NCBI GenBank assembly: GCA_034769895.1
Contig: CM068367.1
Location: 112,700,654 to 112,764,653, forward strand
Length of the DNA: 64,000 nt
Reading direction: 5' to 3'
DNA from: Magicicada septendecula
Taxonomy: Eukaryota > Arthropoda > Insecta > Hemiptera > Cicadidae
Made by a program: the position numbers and the translations under genes. Below are positions 29,371 to 43,347 of this stretch, piece by piece (within the stretch, counting starts at the first letter, position 1; each line of letters begins with the position of its first letter). The notes beneath the pieces are model-generated. The model did not search any database. It had not been told where the DNA came from and was given only the letters and a program-made list of their open reading frames with translations.

Positions 29371-32300
29371 TTTCGATAAATTACTTTTTTTCATGTTTTG
29401 AGGGTAGTATAATCAGAATCTGCAAAAATCTCTAACACGATTTTTTTTGCCATCACCATACTTCCATTTCCTTATGGAACATGAAAGTAAAATCAAAGTA
29501 AAATTCTGATGGCAACAAAAATCAAATATTCTATCAAAAATTGGGGATATACATTTTTGGTAGGTATTTGGTAGGCCTACTTGCATTGCACAAGGAATGT
29601 GTTATTTTCAATAGGTTATTGATAAAAAAAGACTTACAAGTACATTGATTTTTATTACAAAATTTATACAAAACAGTTTCAATTCTAAGGTATCAATAAT
29701 TAATAATTATTAAGGATAATGAACAAATTATTTCTTCATAGAAGATACATAAAAACATTGCAAAAATAATACATATCAGACAAATATTATTACAACAAAA
29801 ATACCACACAGACATTTGGGCTTTGTTACTTTATCAGTAACTATAAGATTACATTCATAAAGTACATAGAATATTTATTTACAAGAACATAATTACAAAA
29901 AGTGAAAACACCTTTGATGTAATAAACATTTTATTTATTACATCAAACATAACTAAACTCAGATGACAATATAAATGAACTAAATATAGGTTTTTCTGCG
30001 AGGGAGTGTAGGATTGATTAGGGGTTCAATTAGTTGAAATTATTAAAAAAAAAAAGCATAAACTATAAATAGAAAAACTAGACTGGTATGTTTACAACAA
30101 AATGAAAACTTCAAGTTACATTTAAGAGATATTCCGTGTCAAATCAACAAGTGCTACAACCTGACCCTCTTAGATTTATTTGAAATTAAGTATGCATGTA
30201 GTATTCATAAATAGTAACACAAATCAATTTTTTCACATTTTTCTGACGAAAGGTTACTGAGTAATGGGTGCTCAAAAATGAAAAAAATAAATAAAATTTT
30301 TGACTTGCGCAACAATATTGATTTGTTCACAACTTGTGTTCTAATTAAGCTAGAACAATGACATCGAGTTCATTTGAAAGCTCTTTTAAAGGGCTTTCAT
30401 ATGATATAAAACATAATTAGTTGAAAATATATATATTTTTTATAAACACATCATTATTGCATTTACTGAATTTTGAAAAACTGTATTTTTAAAATTCTCA
30501 AAAAAATATATGTGAAAGATATTGTTTTCCTCTACATATTCTGAAAGTTTCAACTTGGGATGAGCATGGGATCACTATCAAAAGTAATTTTATGTTTATC
30601 ACGATTCTGTAAAACGTCATTCAGATCGGTGAATTATTATTATTTTTATTTTCCTACCCGTGACAATTTTTCAGAATCATAGTTGGATTTATTACTTGGC
30701 CTACAAAATTGTACTTTTCTTTCATACAAATAACTGTGTTTTAAAGCTTAGCACTAGCTAAATTAATAGCTCAAAATTAATAAATTGACCTACATATCTA
30801 AAATATATATCTTAATACAGTGATCCAGGTTTTCCGTGTACAAGCAAAAAAATCTCATTTTAAAGACTATATACAAAATGGTTGGTTGGTGTGACTATCT
30901 CCCACCTGTTTAGTATTTTGTCATCGGATAATATTCAGTCAGCTGTTGTCAACTGTTGTTGAAAGTGACCTGTACATTTTCTTTTGGTGTAACATAGCCT
31001 ATAAAGTGAAAAAAATGTGATTAATTCTGAAATGTTGTGTTTTGAAATTAGCTTAAAGGTACTTTTGTACAATTCTCACAACAGTGTATAAGTTTATATG
31101 CCTACAACCAGTTAATATTGTAACGAGACATATGAGCCCAAATATTTCAGTAACCCAAAATATTAACACATGTCAATAATTGAGTGAAAGAGACAAACCA
31201 AGTGTTTCTTCTAAAAGGCCAAGCATGAAACTACATGAGCTACTCATCACCAAGGATAAACTCACAACAATAAGAGTTAATAAAACTAATGGTAACTAAC
31301 AAGTGAAATAACATTATAAGAAAAAGAAGATGCACCGAACAATGGTTGTACCACAGGAACCAACAACCCAATAGTTTTCGGTCAGTAAGGAACCAATGAA
31401 GACAAGGAAGAAACATACTACGAGAAAGACACCTAACAACCATGGTATAAAATATAGATTCCAAGAGCCAGTCAACTATAGAACATCTTACCCGTATATG
31501 CAATGACTGAACAACTTACAGATTGAAGAGATGGACAAGAACTGACTAACTGAGATGACCAATATTGTAACGCAACAGAAATGCTAGCACTCAAGTTACA
31601 TAAAAACAAGGTTCACAGAATAATAAACAAGTCAATATTTAACCCCATGATAGAACAAAGATCTAATAATTATATTTATAATCATAGATACAGGTAAATA
31701 AGGATGCAAGGTAATATTAACAAGAATAACCGAACCTGTAAGTTAGACAATAGTTGATGATATATGTTTAATGAAAAACAAACAAAAAATGAAACAATAA
31801 TTTACTAATAGCAAATAAGAATTTTGAGTTAAGAGGTATTATTTTGTGACAACAAATGTTATGATAAAGTTTATGTTATGTTATACCAAATATGTGTTGA
31901 GTTAATGAAAGATAATGAAACAAGATGTATTATTCAATGACTGTTGTAGAATGAAGTGTGAAGCAGCTAATTAACGTTAATAGATTTGAATTTTCTTATA
32001 TGTGATCCATAGGTCAAGATAAAATTGTTATTAGATATGGAAAAAATAACTGTTTATGTAAATGTTAATAGTTAAGATTTAATTATATGTATGAATTTAT
32101 GTAAAAGGGGCTATAGATGTGTACCAGTTATAAACACAGGTAGATCTGTTTACAATAAAAGGCCTAACAGCCAAAACCACTATATAACCACTCATAACAT
32201 AAAGGTTAGGTACATCAATTAATAATAATTAATGAATACGATTTGAAGAGCTAGAAAAAACATTAAATTAATAATGATATATAATAAAATTTATACAAAT

Positions 32301-32897
32301 TATGATAATACCATAATGCCATGATATCGATTAATAACATTTAATATCGAAAGTGGATTAAATATAAAAAAAGGAAAAAAACCGGCTTATATCAAAAAAC
32401 CAGCAGAATATGTGTAGAAAATAATAAACCAACTATCGGTAAAGTTACATTCCGATAGGATAGCAAATTGATAAGGAATAGACAAAAAATATATGAAATA
32501 AACACTATATTCAAAACATGTGGAAGGAAGAAGTCGTGTGTTGCTAGGGACGACAGAAGAAGAGGAAGTTGTTAATTTGACAATAATTGCTTTGATGATC
32601 TGAATGTGATGAGATTAAAAAACCCAAGAATTATCTATTTAATCGGAATATTTTAAATCATCAGACACGATTATAAAACACAAAATCCTAATGACAATGT
32701 TTATGACTATCACCAGTACAGTTTAATCCAAATAACACTACAGTATGAAATCACAATAGAGAATAAATAACTGGATTATACAAGGAAGAACTTGAACTGT
32801 CCCATATCCGAAGGGAATTGATGATATATTAAACCAAATAGAAAGAATTAACAGTATCACAATTAATAATATTCACTACACCAGAAGTTATAACCTT
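29371..32897. other. Single-copy AT-rich DNA, no supported gene
   Basis: Long low-GC stretch. A minus-strand ORF at 31503-31240 (87 codons, many Leu/Phe/Cys) has composition expected by chance. 30130-30640 is somewhat more complex (tcaaatcaacaagtgctaca and a repeat of tttcaaaattctc-like words) but does not code. Confidence 0.5.
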
Positions 32898-33002
32898 TCA
32901 AAAACACGGAACAACACTAATTGCTTCAACCAAGAGAAGAACGTATTTGGATCCTGGCGTTGCAGAAGAAGCATCAATCGGGCTGTAAACCAATCCAGAA
33001 AG
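32898..33002 (-). CDS. Possible last exon of the copy-2 minus-strand gene
   Basis: The minus strand has a pyrimidine-rich tract ending attacag, then 34 open codons (LSGLVYSPIDASSATPGSKY ...) and TGA at 32900-32898. The phase fits the exon at 34821-34760, which ends on a whole codon. An open stretch this long arises by chance fairly often, and no protein family is recognised, so this is a weak call. It matters only if the TGA in the fourth exon is bypassed or is a mutation. Confidence 0.18.
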   Translation of the reverse strand, partial: LSGLVYSPIDASSATPGSKYVLLLVEAISVVPCF

Positions 33003-34759
33003 CTGTAATTCCGAAGTGGACAGGAGAAGAATTCCATTCTATTAAATCGAAGAAAGAAAATCGTACGGCATAATTGTCCAGAACAGTAAATTTATCAATC
33101 AACCGCCTACACGATTGGCTTCGTTCTAGTCTGGTAAATTATTATTATATTAATCATACTAACTACACAACACTTTAAATTTGTAAATCTTGCATTCTTA
33201 TCTATGTATTTTTAATCTTCCCCACAGTTACAAGAACCTTCACACCCTGAATTAAATTAATTACAAATTAAAACACACTATATAACTAAATTTAAATAAA
33301 GTATCAGAATAATCAACAATCGATTCATACAATCTATAGCTCAAGCATATGTTAATTAGAACATATATTATTCAATGTTAAAGAAGTAAACAAATAAAGA
33401 ACCTTTATATATTGGCAAAATCTTGTTATTTGGAGTATGGTTTAATGAGCTAGGAATAAAAAAGTAACTGAATAAGTATAGAATAATTGGTTAACATAAA
33501 CATTGAAATAACCTATAAGTTTCGTTGAGCCGATACTACAGCGCTTATAGCGGAATTATCTGACACCAAAGAGAGAGAGAGTAAAAATACAAAATTAGAC
33601 AGAATTCTCTTCAAGGTATAATAGGGTTGAACGGAATTATAAAATAACTCATTAATTATTTAAGTTACAGGTACACAAACACTGATAGTTTTTAGAGAGC
33701 TAAGTTAATAATTAATTACTTACATCAATACATCCCACAACTCCAAATATCTCCGAGATTTACATAATTAAAATAATTCAAAACACATTGGCATAGGTGT
33801 ATGTACAAATTGACAAACACAACAGTGGGGTTTTAAGGAGAGGAAACCCATTCCTGTACAATATACAACAGATAATATTATAAATGTATAGGACAAGATA
33901 TGTTATAAAAGAATGAAAGTAACTAGACTGTTAACTGAATAGAAGCTGTGAATAAAAGCATAGTAACATGTTATGCATAGCACCCATGTAACATAAAGAA
34001 GTATTAAAATTGTCTCATAATAATAACAAATATTACTCAAATAGTCAAACAATCATGTAAGATAAGAAAAGGCAATAACTAAAGAGTTATTAGTTATCAT
34101 TAATAAAACCAAACTTGAGAAAATAAGGTTAAAAGAATGTAAATTTGTATCAACCTAACATACACATTGTTGGTACAAATTTCACCTAAATTCACATCTA
34201 TCAGTAGGAAAAGCCTACCTAAACCAAAATGTTTTGTGTCTTAAACCAAGAAGAACTGATAAGCTTTCTACAGGTACCAATATAAGATACCCAAAATGGA
34301 TTTTAAATAAGAATTTAAGTAAATAAAGTGAACCAAAACCGACCAAAAGGGGATTCACTAAGTAAAACGTGAACAAAACCACTTTATAATACCAAATAGA
34401 AGTAAAAGGTTAATGTCTATACCACAAGTAAGCTGTAATGCCACTATTGTAATAGTATAAGAATATTATAAGAAAGGACATAATGTATTATAATCGTAAT
34501 TAAGAACACCTGTCATGTGACACTAGGTGTAAGTAATGTTAGTCAATGATATACACTAAGGGACAGACCAGTGTACAAAAAACACTAAACCAATTATAAA
34601 GAGACTACTATGATTAAACTATTGTAACTAAATAATAGTAGAAAGAGATAAAAGAATACCAAATAAGAATGGAAATAAGTGTACACCTCATAGTGCAAAA
34701 TAGAGGTCAGAGAGAGATAACTATATAAGAATACAGCAGTTCTATAAGGAGAAATTTAC

Positions 34760-37700
34760 CTCCAAACTTATAAATTTTGCACAATCATCTGGCGATATAA
34801 GAGCTTCTACAACAATGGACTCTGTAACAAAGAAAGAATTTTAGCTAACAGAGAAAAATAATTATCATTGCCAGTATCAACAAAAGTGCAAATTACTAAA
34901 TGAAATAATTGCAATTTTATGGGAAATAATGTTATTAAACTAATTATGTACTTTATTAAGAACTTTTGTTTTCCAGCAGCTTCCAAAACTCTTTATATAA
35001 AAAATAATATAAACAAACTTATTTAGAGCTTCTAACAATACTTATCTTAAAATTATCATATGATTATACTTTCCAAAGGAAGCCCCTGATTTGAAAGCAT
35101 TGACACATAATACTACTAATTAAAAATGATTCCAACTACTATGTTACTAAATTTTCTCATTTAAAATGTAAATGGGACTGTTAATAACTTTATATTGTTG
35201 TCATTAACAAGACAAAACAATCATTAATGGCTATTTTATCACAAACTTCAAAATCTCCTATAAAGCTTGCTCAATGAAATAGGACATTCCTGATGCAGAA
35301 AATTAACTTTGCCATAACACAAATTAAATAGGCTAACACCCAAACAAAAAAATGCTTTGAAAACAAAACATTAATGAAATATGGTATGAATTAATTGTGC
35401 TACATTCAAAGCTGATTTTCTTAATTGATTTAAAGTACCTATACAAGTCTAGTTTGTCAAGTAAAGATAATTTAGGTAAACCTAACACTACATATGAAAC
35501 AAACATTAAATCAAATATGCTAATGTTACAAAATTCACAAACAGAAAAAAAAATTTTTAATTATCTATAGGCTAAATTGCTTTGATTATGTTACCTTCTC
35601 CACTTCATATGTTTTCCACATCAATATCATCTGATGTCGATACTACTGATGGTGCAATAATAGTCATTTTTTCCCAGTCAATTCTGGAAAGTTCAGGAGG
35701 AACCTGAAAGATCATTACAAAACTCATGCATAATTTTTCACTAAGTTAATAATTATAATAATATTAAGCTAATAATTAAGAGAATAATTTATTTTCTTAA
35801 CCTAGCACAATATTTGTAGGTTAGCACTATGAATTTACAAAAAGTTAATGGATTTTGTGTAAATTTCTAAAAAAAATTAAATTTACAGCATAATCTAGTA
35901 GTTATTTTATAGTAATCTATTTTAATTTAAATGAACTCAAGTCACTATTGCTTGGTTACATCCCTGCACTGAAGATTCCTGAAAAAGATTTCTAATATAA
36001 TCACACAAACTCGAAAAACAAAAACTGTTCAAATGATTAACATTGAATAATATAATCCTGATTATAACGGTATTATAACTAGCAAATACATTACGGATAA
36101 TTCATCCATACTCCGTATCAGTTAAATCTACTATTAAGTATAACACACCCCATAAAATTTAGAATATTAAGATACTAATTTTTTAAAATTTCATGTGATA
36201 TTAGTTGAGTATCATTTAGGAGGTTAAACAATATAAATACAATTCTACACATTAAGTTACAGATTATAAATACTGATAATAAGAAATTAAATAAAAATAA
36301 CACTATAGGCCTACATCAATTATCGGGTTTAAGAACCTGCTGCTGTAAGCAGTGATAATTTTAGTTTAGTGAGCTTTAATCAGACTTGCATGCAATAATA
36401 AATTTTACATAAGATAAAAGAACGATGCTTTCTTTAGTCACCAGCAAAACCTTTTCTGTCTGCAAGTTAATATTATAAAATTTAATCGAGATTAAAAAGC
36501 TTTTTAACTCAAAAATTAAAGAAGTCACAGTTCAAATTCTCTTTTCACTTTTTCTTTTACCTGACAAATGTTAGTCCTTAATTTTTAAAGCAGAGCTGTG
36601 TTAAAATAAAATTTTTATGTCAAATAAATTACAATTTAATGGACTCGATGTTATGAAAGTAACTATGTGTACAAAATATTACAACAGTTTGCTTCCGTAT
36701 TACAGTAGCCATAGGCCTATATTATAAATTTTGTTATATTAGGTGTTAAAATTAACCTTAACTTATTAAGTCATATCTTATTTAATTAATTACGTTTCTC
36801 TGAAAAATCCTGAATTTGAAAGTATATTTAGAGTAATATAGTGGGACTGAAGAATAAAATATGTTAACTAGTTAAATACGAGCAGAGTACAAATTAAATA
36901 TATTATGGTAAGGCCTACCATCTTGTGTTAGGTAGGACCTCATTTTACGAATAAAATGACTTACAAATTGGATACATTACACAAATATAGGTAGGCCTAT
37001 TTCATTTTTACAATTGAAAACGTACGCAGTCTAGCTAATATTTCTATAGGCTAATGGGTGTACTCAGTAGGAACTCAAGGCTTAGTACTTGTCTTCAGAC
37101 ATTTTATACTTCATATCAAAGCCATAGATTAAATTACTGGCAAAAAATTTAGGCAGAATTTACGAACAAAATTTAGCATAAATTTCAGGCCTAATCTACC
37201 ACTCAAACTTACTTGATCAGACACTTGTGTGTGTCTGAAACAATCTTGTGAAAATCGATCGCATTCCGGAAACAGAGCCCGTCTTACATCTGTAAGAAAA
37301 TTAAAATTATGTAATGTTCATACATGAATCACAATAAAAGTAATAAATGGAATTTTTTTAGAGTAGACAAAATAATTGTCAGACTTACAGGAGTATCTAT
37401 AATAAAGCAAAAATATTTAATTATATTGCGGTCAGTGCCCTCACATGGACTTTTTTTAAAAATCAGTTAATTAATCTTAGTTTTAAGTTAACTAGAGTTT
37501 AAGGGGTGATTTTATACACCAAATATAAGGTAACATGAACAAATTAACACTGAACTTACTACGTTCCCAGTCAAATATGAAAGTAAAGTATGAAAATATA
37601 TGTAGACATGCACTATTGGTGTAAGTTCTGGAGCTAAAGATAATTCAACTGTGATACAGAACTTAGTCTATTATACTTAACACCCAGGCCTATAAACTTT

Positions 37701-39544
37701 TGATCTTTTTCTAAAAGTAATTAATTTTATTTCAGAGTTAGGTTAGGCTTACAGGCTAATCCGCAGTAAGTTTAGCTAAATCAGTTATATTATCATAGGC
37801 CAGACTTAATCTAAATAAAATTATTCTGTGTAAAGGTATCAGTAACTTGATATTTATACAGAATAAGCATTTAATACAGAATACATATTTCATTTAACTG
37901 GAGTCAGTTCCCTCACAGGGTCTTTTTCAAAAATGGGTTAATTAATTTTATATTTTTAGTTGATTAGAGTTAAGGGGTGCTTTTATACACTGAATATAAA
38001 TAACAATTAAAACTATATGTACCTTTTTTTGCTGTACGTCTCCTAGGCCTACTTTCACAGTCATCTGAAAAGTAAAATATGACAATTGATGTAGACATGC
38101 AAGTATCTGGAGCTAGAGACAATTTACTGTGATAAAGAACTTAGCCTATTATACTTAACACCCAAGCCTACATAACACAAACAAATTTTGATTTTTTCCA
38201 AAAAGTAATTCATTTTATTTCAGAGTTAGGTTAGGCTTACAGGCTATTCCGCTGTAAGTTAATCGGCTAATGCCCTGCTAGTTTGCTAGTTTTGTTAACA
38301 TAATTAATCACTAACTAACTAAGTGTGTTTGATATTTATGTAGCATAAGGTGACGCGTATATGACAGGTTTTTTTAATGCAGTAAAGGAACAAATCTAAT
38401 TTAAATAGTCTTAGTATCATTTTGGAATTCAATTTTTTAAAGCAAATGATAATACCTTATGCACCTTTGTAAAGGTTTTTACTTATTGGGGATAAGTGAA
38501 CTGAATTAAAACATCAAACAAATGATTTTTGTTTCACAATCAAAACAATACGCCTACTGTATTAAATTTATTATGGCAATTCTATTTACCCTAAAACACT
38601 ACAATACAAAACTCCAGAATTTTTGTTTTTGTATAAATTGGCCCGCTAATAATGAAAAAATAAAATTGTATTAATTAAATTAGAATGCTAACTTGCTCAA
38701 TTATTAAATTTTGGGCAGAACACAGTGCTATTAGGCATAGTTGGTTCTATAACAGATACGTGTTCGACAAAGTAATCTAGACATGAAACATAACCTAACG
38801 TATTTCTTTTATGAATTTTATGAAAAATGCTGAATTTGAAAGTATATTTAGAGTAATATAGCTGGACTGAAGAATTAAATAAAATTTGTAACTAGTTAAA
38901 TACGAGCAGAGTTCAAATTAAATATATTATAGTAAGGCGTACCATCTTGTGTTAGGTAGGACCACATTTTACGAATAAAATGATTTACAAATTGGATACA
39001 TTACACATATATAGGTAGGCTAGAGTAGACAAAATAATTGTCAGACTTACAGGAGTATCTATAATAAAGAAACTTTATTTAATTAAATTGCTTCAGTGCC
39101 TTACAGGGACTTTTTTTAAAAATTAGTTAATTACCCCTTGGGTAATTATGAAGATTCTCATCAATGCTGATATTGCGCTGATATATTTTTATTATATTCT
39201 TCTATGTTATATAAACACGAGAAAAATAATTTTAAACGGCGGTCGAACCTATTTACGGAGACAAAAAATTAAATTTTTACTCCCATAAGAACGCATGGCG
39301 TTAGCCTAGGTATATTGTATTAATTAAATTAGAATGCTAATTTGCTCCATTATTAAATTTTGGACAGAACACAGTGATATTATGTATAGTTGGGTCTATA
39401 ACAACCGGTAGGCCTAGTGTACAACCCAAAGTAATCGAGACATTCATACATAACCTAACAGCTAATTTCCTACAAACAACGGACAACATACACTAAATAA
39501 ATGATCATCTTACCTTTCATTATTATTCCTAGCGCCTCCAACAT
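34760..39544 (-). CDS. Candidate multi-exon gene, copy 2
   Basis: Exons at 39544-39514, 38064-38023, 37289-37213, 35703-35595 and 34821-34760 have the same sequence, splice sites and in-frame TGA (35607-35605) as copy 1. No substitution between copies was noticed in any exon; the only one seen in the whole locus is intronic (2496 versus 36121). The intron duplications described for copy 1 are also present (37415-37771/37887-38260 and 38830-39135). Confidence 0.5.
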
Positions 39545-40023
39545 ATTTTTACTTCGACTTGCAATCACAAACACTTCATACGAATTACAAAATTCTGTCC
39601 CACACACGTTAGAAAACTCAACGAATTATCCCACGAGACGACTAAACAGAATAAATTATGGCAGGTCCAATATTTCGTTATACCAACTAAACAGAATAAA
39701 AACACACTTTCCTCTGTAGTGTCTGTCTTTTTTACACATGTTACAAATTTTATAGAATAATTATTACGAATGCCAATATGGCCGACTAACTACCCATATT
39801 TCATTATATACATTTGTATATATCGAACAGGTTGTCTGGCTTCAGCGTACAGCAAAAATACGATGTATAAAAATTTGTATAAGTTTTTCGTACGCTGACA
39901 CACCATAACTTGGGCAAAATAACTTCTTCACCTAAAGATGTACTTATACAAGTTCCTCAAATTTGTTTTAGATACCCTGGGTAAAAATTGGCGTGTGATG
40001 AAGAAATTATGCGGCGCTAAGTC

Positions 40024-40039
40024 TATATATATATATATA
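40024..40039. repeat. (TA)n microsatellite, 16 bp
   Basis: Two TA units shorter than the same run in copy 1. Confidence 0.95.
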
Positions 40040-40293
40040 CACAGCTAAAGAAATCAGACATGAAATGGGTGTCTGGGTGCACAGTGTCAAAAGATCTCAA
40101 TATGCATGCATAGCTTTTATGCATTTTTTCGGAGCAATCATTTTGTGTTCAAAACAGCTGCATGGCTGGTTTGTCATGGTTGGTCACCTCACACCCTACT
40201 TCATGCACTGCCTTCCCAGCTCCCTGCTCTGATCTGTGCAAACCTTTTAATGACTTACTCTTTCATCTGTATCTATACAACTGTAAGTATCAA

Positions 40294-42816
40294 AACTAAA
40301 TATCACTATTACATTAATGACTCGGATCACTAGGTTTTTTTATAAGTAAAAGCATAAAGTTTTACCTTACAGGCTGAACCGGTTTTGTCCTTTAAAAGGC
40401 TTCTTCAGAGGCTGCCGCTGGTAGCACTGTCCATCTTGTTGTGGGTGACAGAATCGGATTTCGAAAGATCGATGCTGTGTGTGTGGGGTGAGATATGTTC
40501 GAATAATGCATGCGATTTGAATTGTGTCTGTTTGTTTAGGATGTCGTTTTTATTTATTTTTGTGTGTTTGTATATTTCCAATTGTTCTAGAGTGTCTAGT
40601 TTTCGACCTTTTGTGTTTACGTGTAAAATGTTCATGTTATTGTCGATGTTTTTATATGTGTGGTTTGCTTCAATGTGGTGGTTTGCAAAGGTGGATTCTG
40701 TAGTGGAGTGGAGTGCCTTTGTGGGTTCAATGTATCTCTGTTTAAAGCTACGTCCTGTCTGGCCTATGTAGAATTTATTGCAATTTGAGCAATTTAGCTT
40801 GTAAACACCGGGTAGATCGAATTTGTTTTGTGCTTTGTGCGTGTTCTGTTTTGTTAGTAGTTTTGTAAGCGATTCTGTATCCTGCTTTTTTGAATTTGTG
40901 GGCAATTTTTTCAGTTTGTTTGTTGATGTATGTTAGTGTTATGAATTTGTTGTTTTCTGTCTTTGTCTGTTGTTTGTTTTGTGTTTTGTGTAGGAGTTTA
41001 CTGACTATTGTTCTGTCATATCCGTTAGATTCTGCTAGATATTTTATCGTGTTTAGTTCGTCTTTGTAGTCTTTTTCATCTAAGGGAATGTTGTTAAGTT
41101 TATGTATCATGGTTCTGAAGGCAGCTAGTTTGTGTTGTATTGGGTGATTGGAGGTGTTGTGTATTAGTGTGTCAGTTGTAGTTGGTTTTCTGTATATACT
41201 GAATTTGTGCCTGTGTTCTAGTTTTGTGATGGAGAGGTCTAAGAAGTTTATGGTATTGTTGTGTTCGTATTCGGCAGTAAAGGTTATGTTTTTATGTATT
41301 TTGTTTATGTGCGTTAGTAACTGTTCACATTGTCTTTTGTTTCCCCTGTATAGTATTAGAATGTCATCAACGTATCTGTGCCAATATAGTATTTTATGTG
41401 AGTGTCTGTTATTGTTTGTGAGTATTTTTGTTTTTTCTAAGTGTTGGAGGAAGACTTCTGCTAGAATGCTGGATATGGGGGAGCCCATGGGTAAGCCATC
41501 GTTCTGTGTGTAGTATTTATTGTTATAAGTAAAGTAGTTTTGTTTTGTGATAATGTTCAGAGTTTCTGTTATTTCGTTGATAAGTTCGTCTGGTGTGTTG
41601 TTCTGTTTGAGTTTGTTTTGTAGGATGGTGATTGTTTCAGAGATGGGGATGTTTGTGTACAGGTTTTTAATGTCAAAGGAGGCTAATGTGGCATTATGGG
41701 GGATGTGTATGTCTTTTATTTTTGTTACTAGGTCTGTGTTGTTTTTTACTGCAATGTTGTTGTCTAGTTGTGTGTGTTGTCTGATAATTTTGTCTAGATA
41801 TTTTGCGAGTTTGTGTGCAGGGGCATTACGGTAGTTGATAATGGGGCGGATCGGAATGTCTTCTTTATGGATTTTGGGAAGCGCTTGGAGGGTAGGGGCT
41901 GATGGTCGGATTTGTTTCATGTTGGGCTTTTATTTATGTGTCATTATGTGTTTGGCTTTGTTGACTAGTTGTTTTACTGTGTTTTGGTATCTGTCGGTGG
42001 GGTCGTGTTTTAGTTCTGTGATGTTCTGTTCCATGAAGTTTTGTACTTTTTTGTGTAGGTTGTCTGTGGGGATGATTACGGTCGTGTTGCCTTTGTCTGC
42101 TTTTACAGATGTGATGTTGTGTTTGTGTGCCTTTTCCCTCAGTTTGATGGCTGTGTGTATTTCTGAGTTGTGGTTGTTGTTGTTTGGTGTCTTATGTGCT
42201 CCTATTATATTGTTTATATTATGTCTTAGTGTATCTTGATGTTCTGGTGCTGTGTTTTGTATATTTGTTTCAGTGTCAACTATGAGCTTTGTTAGTGTTT
42301 GGTTGTTATGTTTGTAATGTATGTTATGTTTTAGGCCTTTATCAAGGAGTGTTTGTTCGTTTTTAGTGAGTGTGACGTTCGTGAGGTTTACTGTACGTGG
42401 GTAGAATTTGTGTGAGGGAATTATATTTGTGTTGATTGGTGTCAGGTTTTTTATTTTTCTGTCGTGTTTTGTCTGTATGTTATGTATTTGTTTTTTTGTC
42501 CATTCATTTGTGTGATGTATTAGTTCAGTCATGTAATTGTGTCCGTATATGTTGGCGATCTGTAGGTGTAGCGTTAGTGCTTTGCGGTTGAGAACGTCTT
42601 TTTTCTTATATAGCTGTTTTATGGATATGTATGTCCTTTGTGCGATGTTTTGTGTTATTTGAGCGGCCTGGTTGTTGTGTTTAATTTTGATTTGGGCGTA
42701 TTTTGGTGTTATTGATTTGTTTAGGCATGTTTTGTTGAATGTTATGTGAGCAACGATCTTTCTAACCTTCAAAATTGTGAATTTGTACGTTTGGACTGTA
42801 GCTCAAAATCCAAGAA
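40294..42816 (-). mobile_element. Penelope-like element, copy 2
   Basis: Flanked by tgtaagtatcaa at 40282-40293 and 42817-42828. Differences from copy 1: position 40351 (c to a) in the 3' non-coding end and position 42526. Confidence 0.85.
40405..42772 (-). pseudogene. Penelope-like RT/GIY-YIG protein, copy 2, broken
   Basis: Pieces at 42772-41930, 41920-40775 and 40905-40405, with the same TAA (41932-41930) and the same RT-endonuclease frameshift as copy 1. The N-terminal part has Glu where copy 1 has Lys (42526). Catalytic YVDD and the GIY-YIG block are intact as sequence. Confidence 0.9.
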
Positions 42817-43347
42817 TGTAAGTATCAATTAGAACAAAATTTGTTAAAAGACTTAAGTGGTAATACTCATGGCCTTATAATATATGACATTATGTGTGAA
42901 GTTATTACATGTTACCTAATCTTTAAAACCAAACTTTTAATAGGATGTAATCATTATCTGAAGAGTTTCTTCAGATGATTATCACCACTGAAATTCGAAA
43001 TCACTGGAATTTCTGAAGATGGCAGTTGTTATGCAGTGTAACAGAAGACTTAAATATAATTATTGACCACAGCTCAGCTATAAAACCATGGAGTTTTAAT
43101 AATTAAAATATCAGGCAACTCTTGATGTAAACATTGCAGGTATGTGCTGATTCTGTAGAGCAAATTCTGCAAGAACTGGATTGTAAAAATTGTGCCAAGG
43201 TGTCAGCAGTACCATTTTGACAAATGTATAGGCTATATGTACTCAGCTTCCTACAGTATCATGTAAGAATACAAAGTAATTAAATAGTTATGACTAGATT
43301 GGAACTATACTGAATTGTACCAATAAGGAGAATACAATGGATATAGG

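Noticed and set aside
31240-31503. 87-codon minus-strand ORF in the single-copy segment
   Set aside because: Composition is what AT-rich DNA gives by chance, with no motif, no splice context and no second copy to compare.
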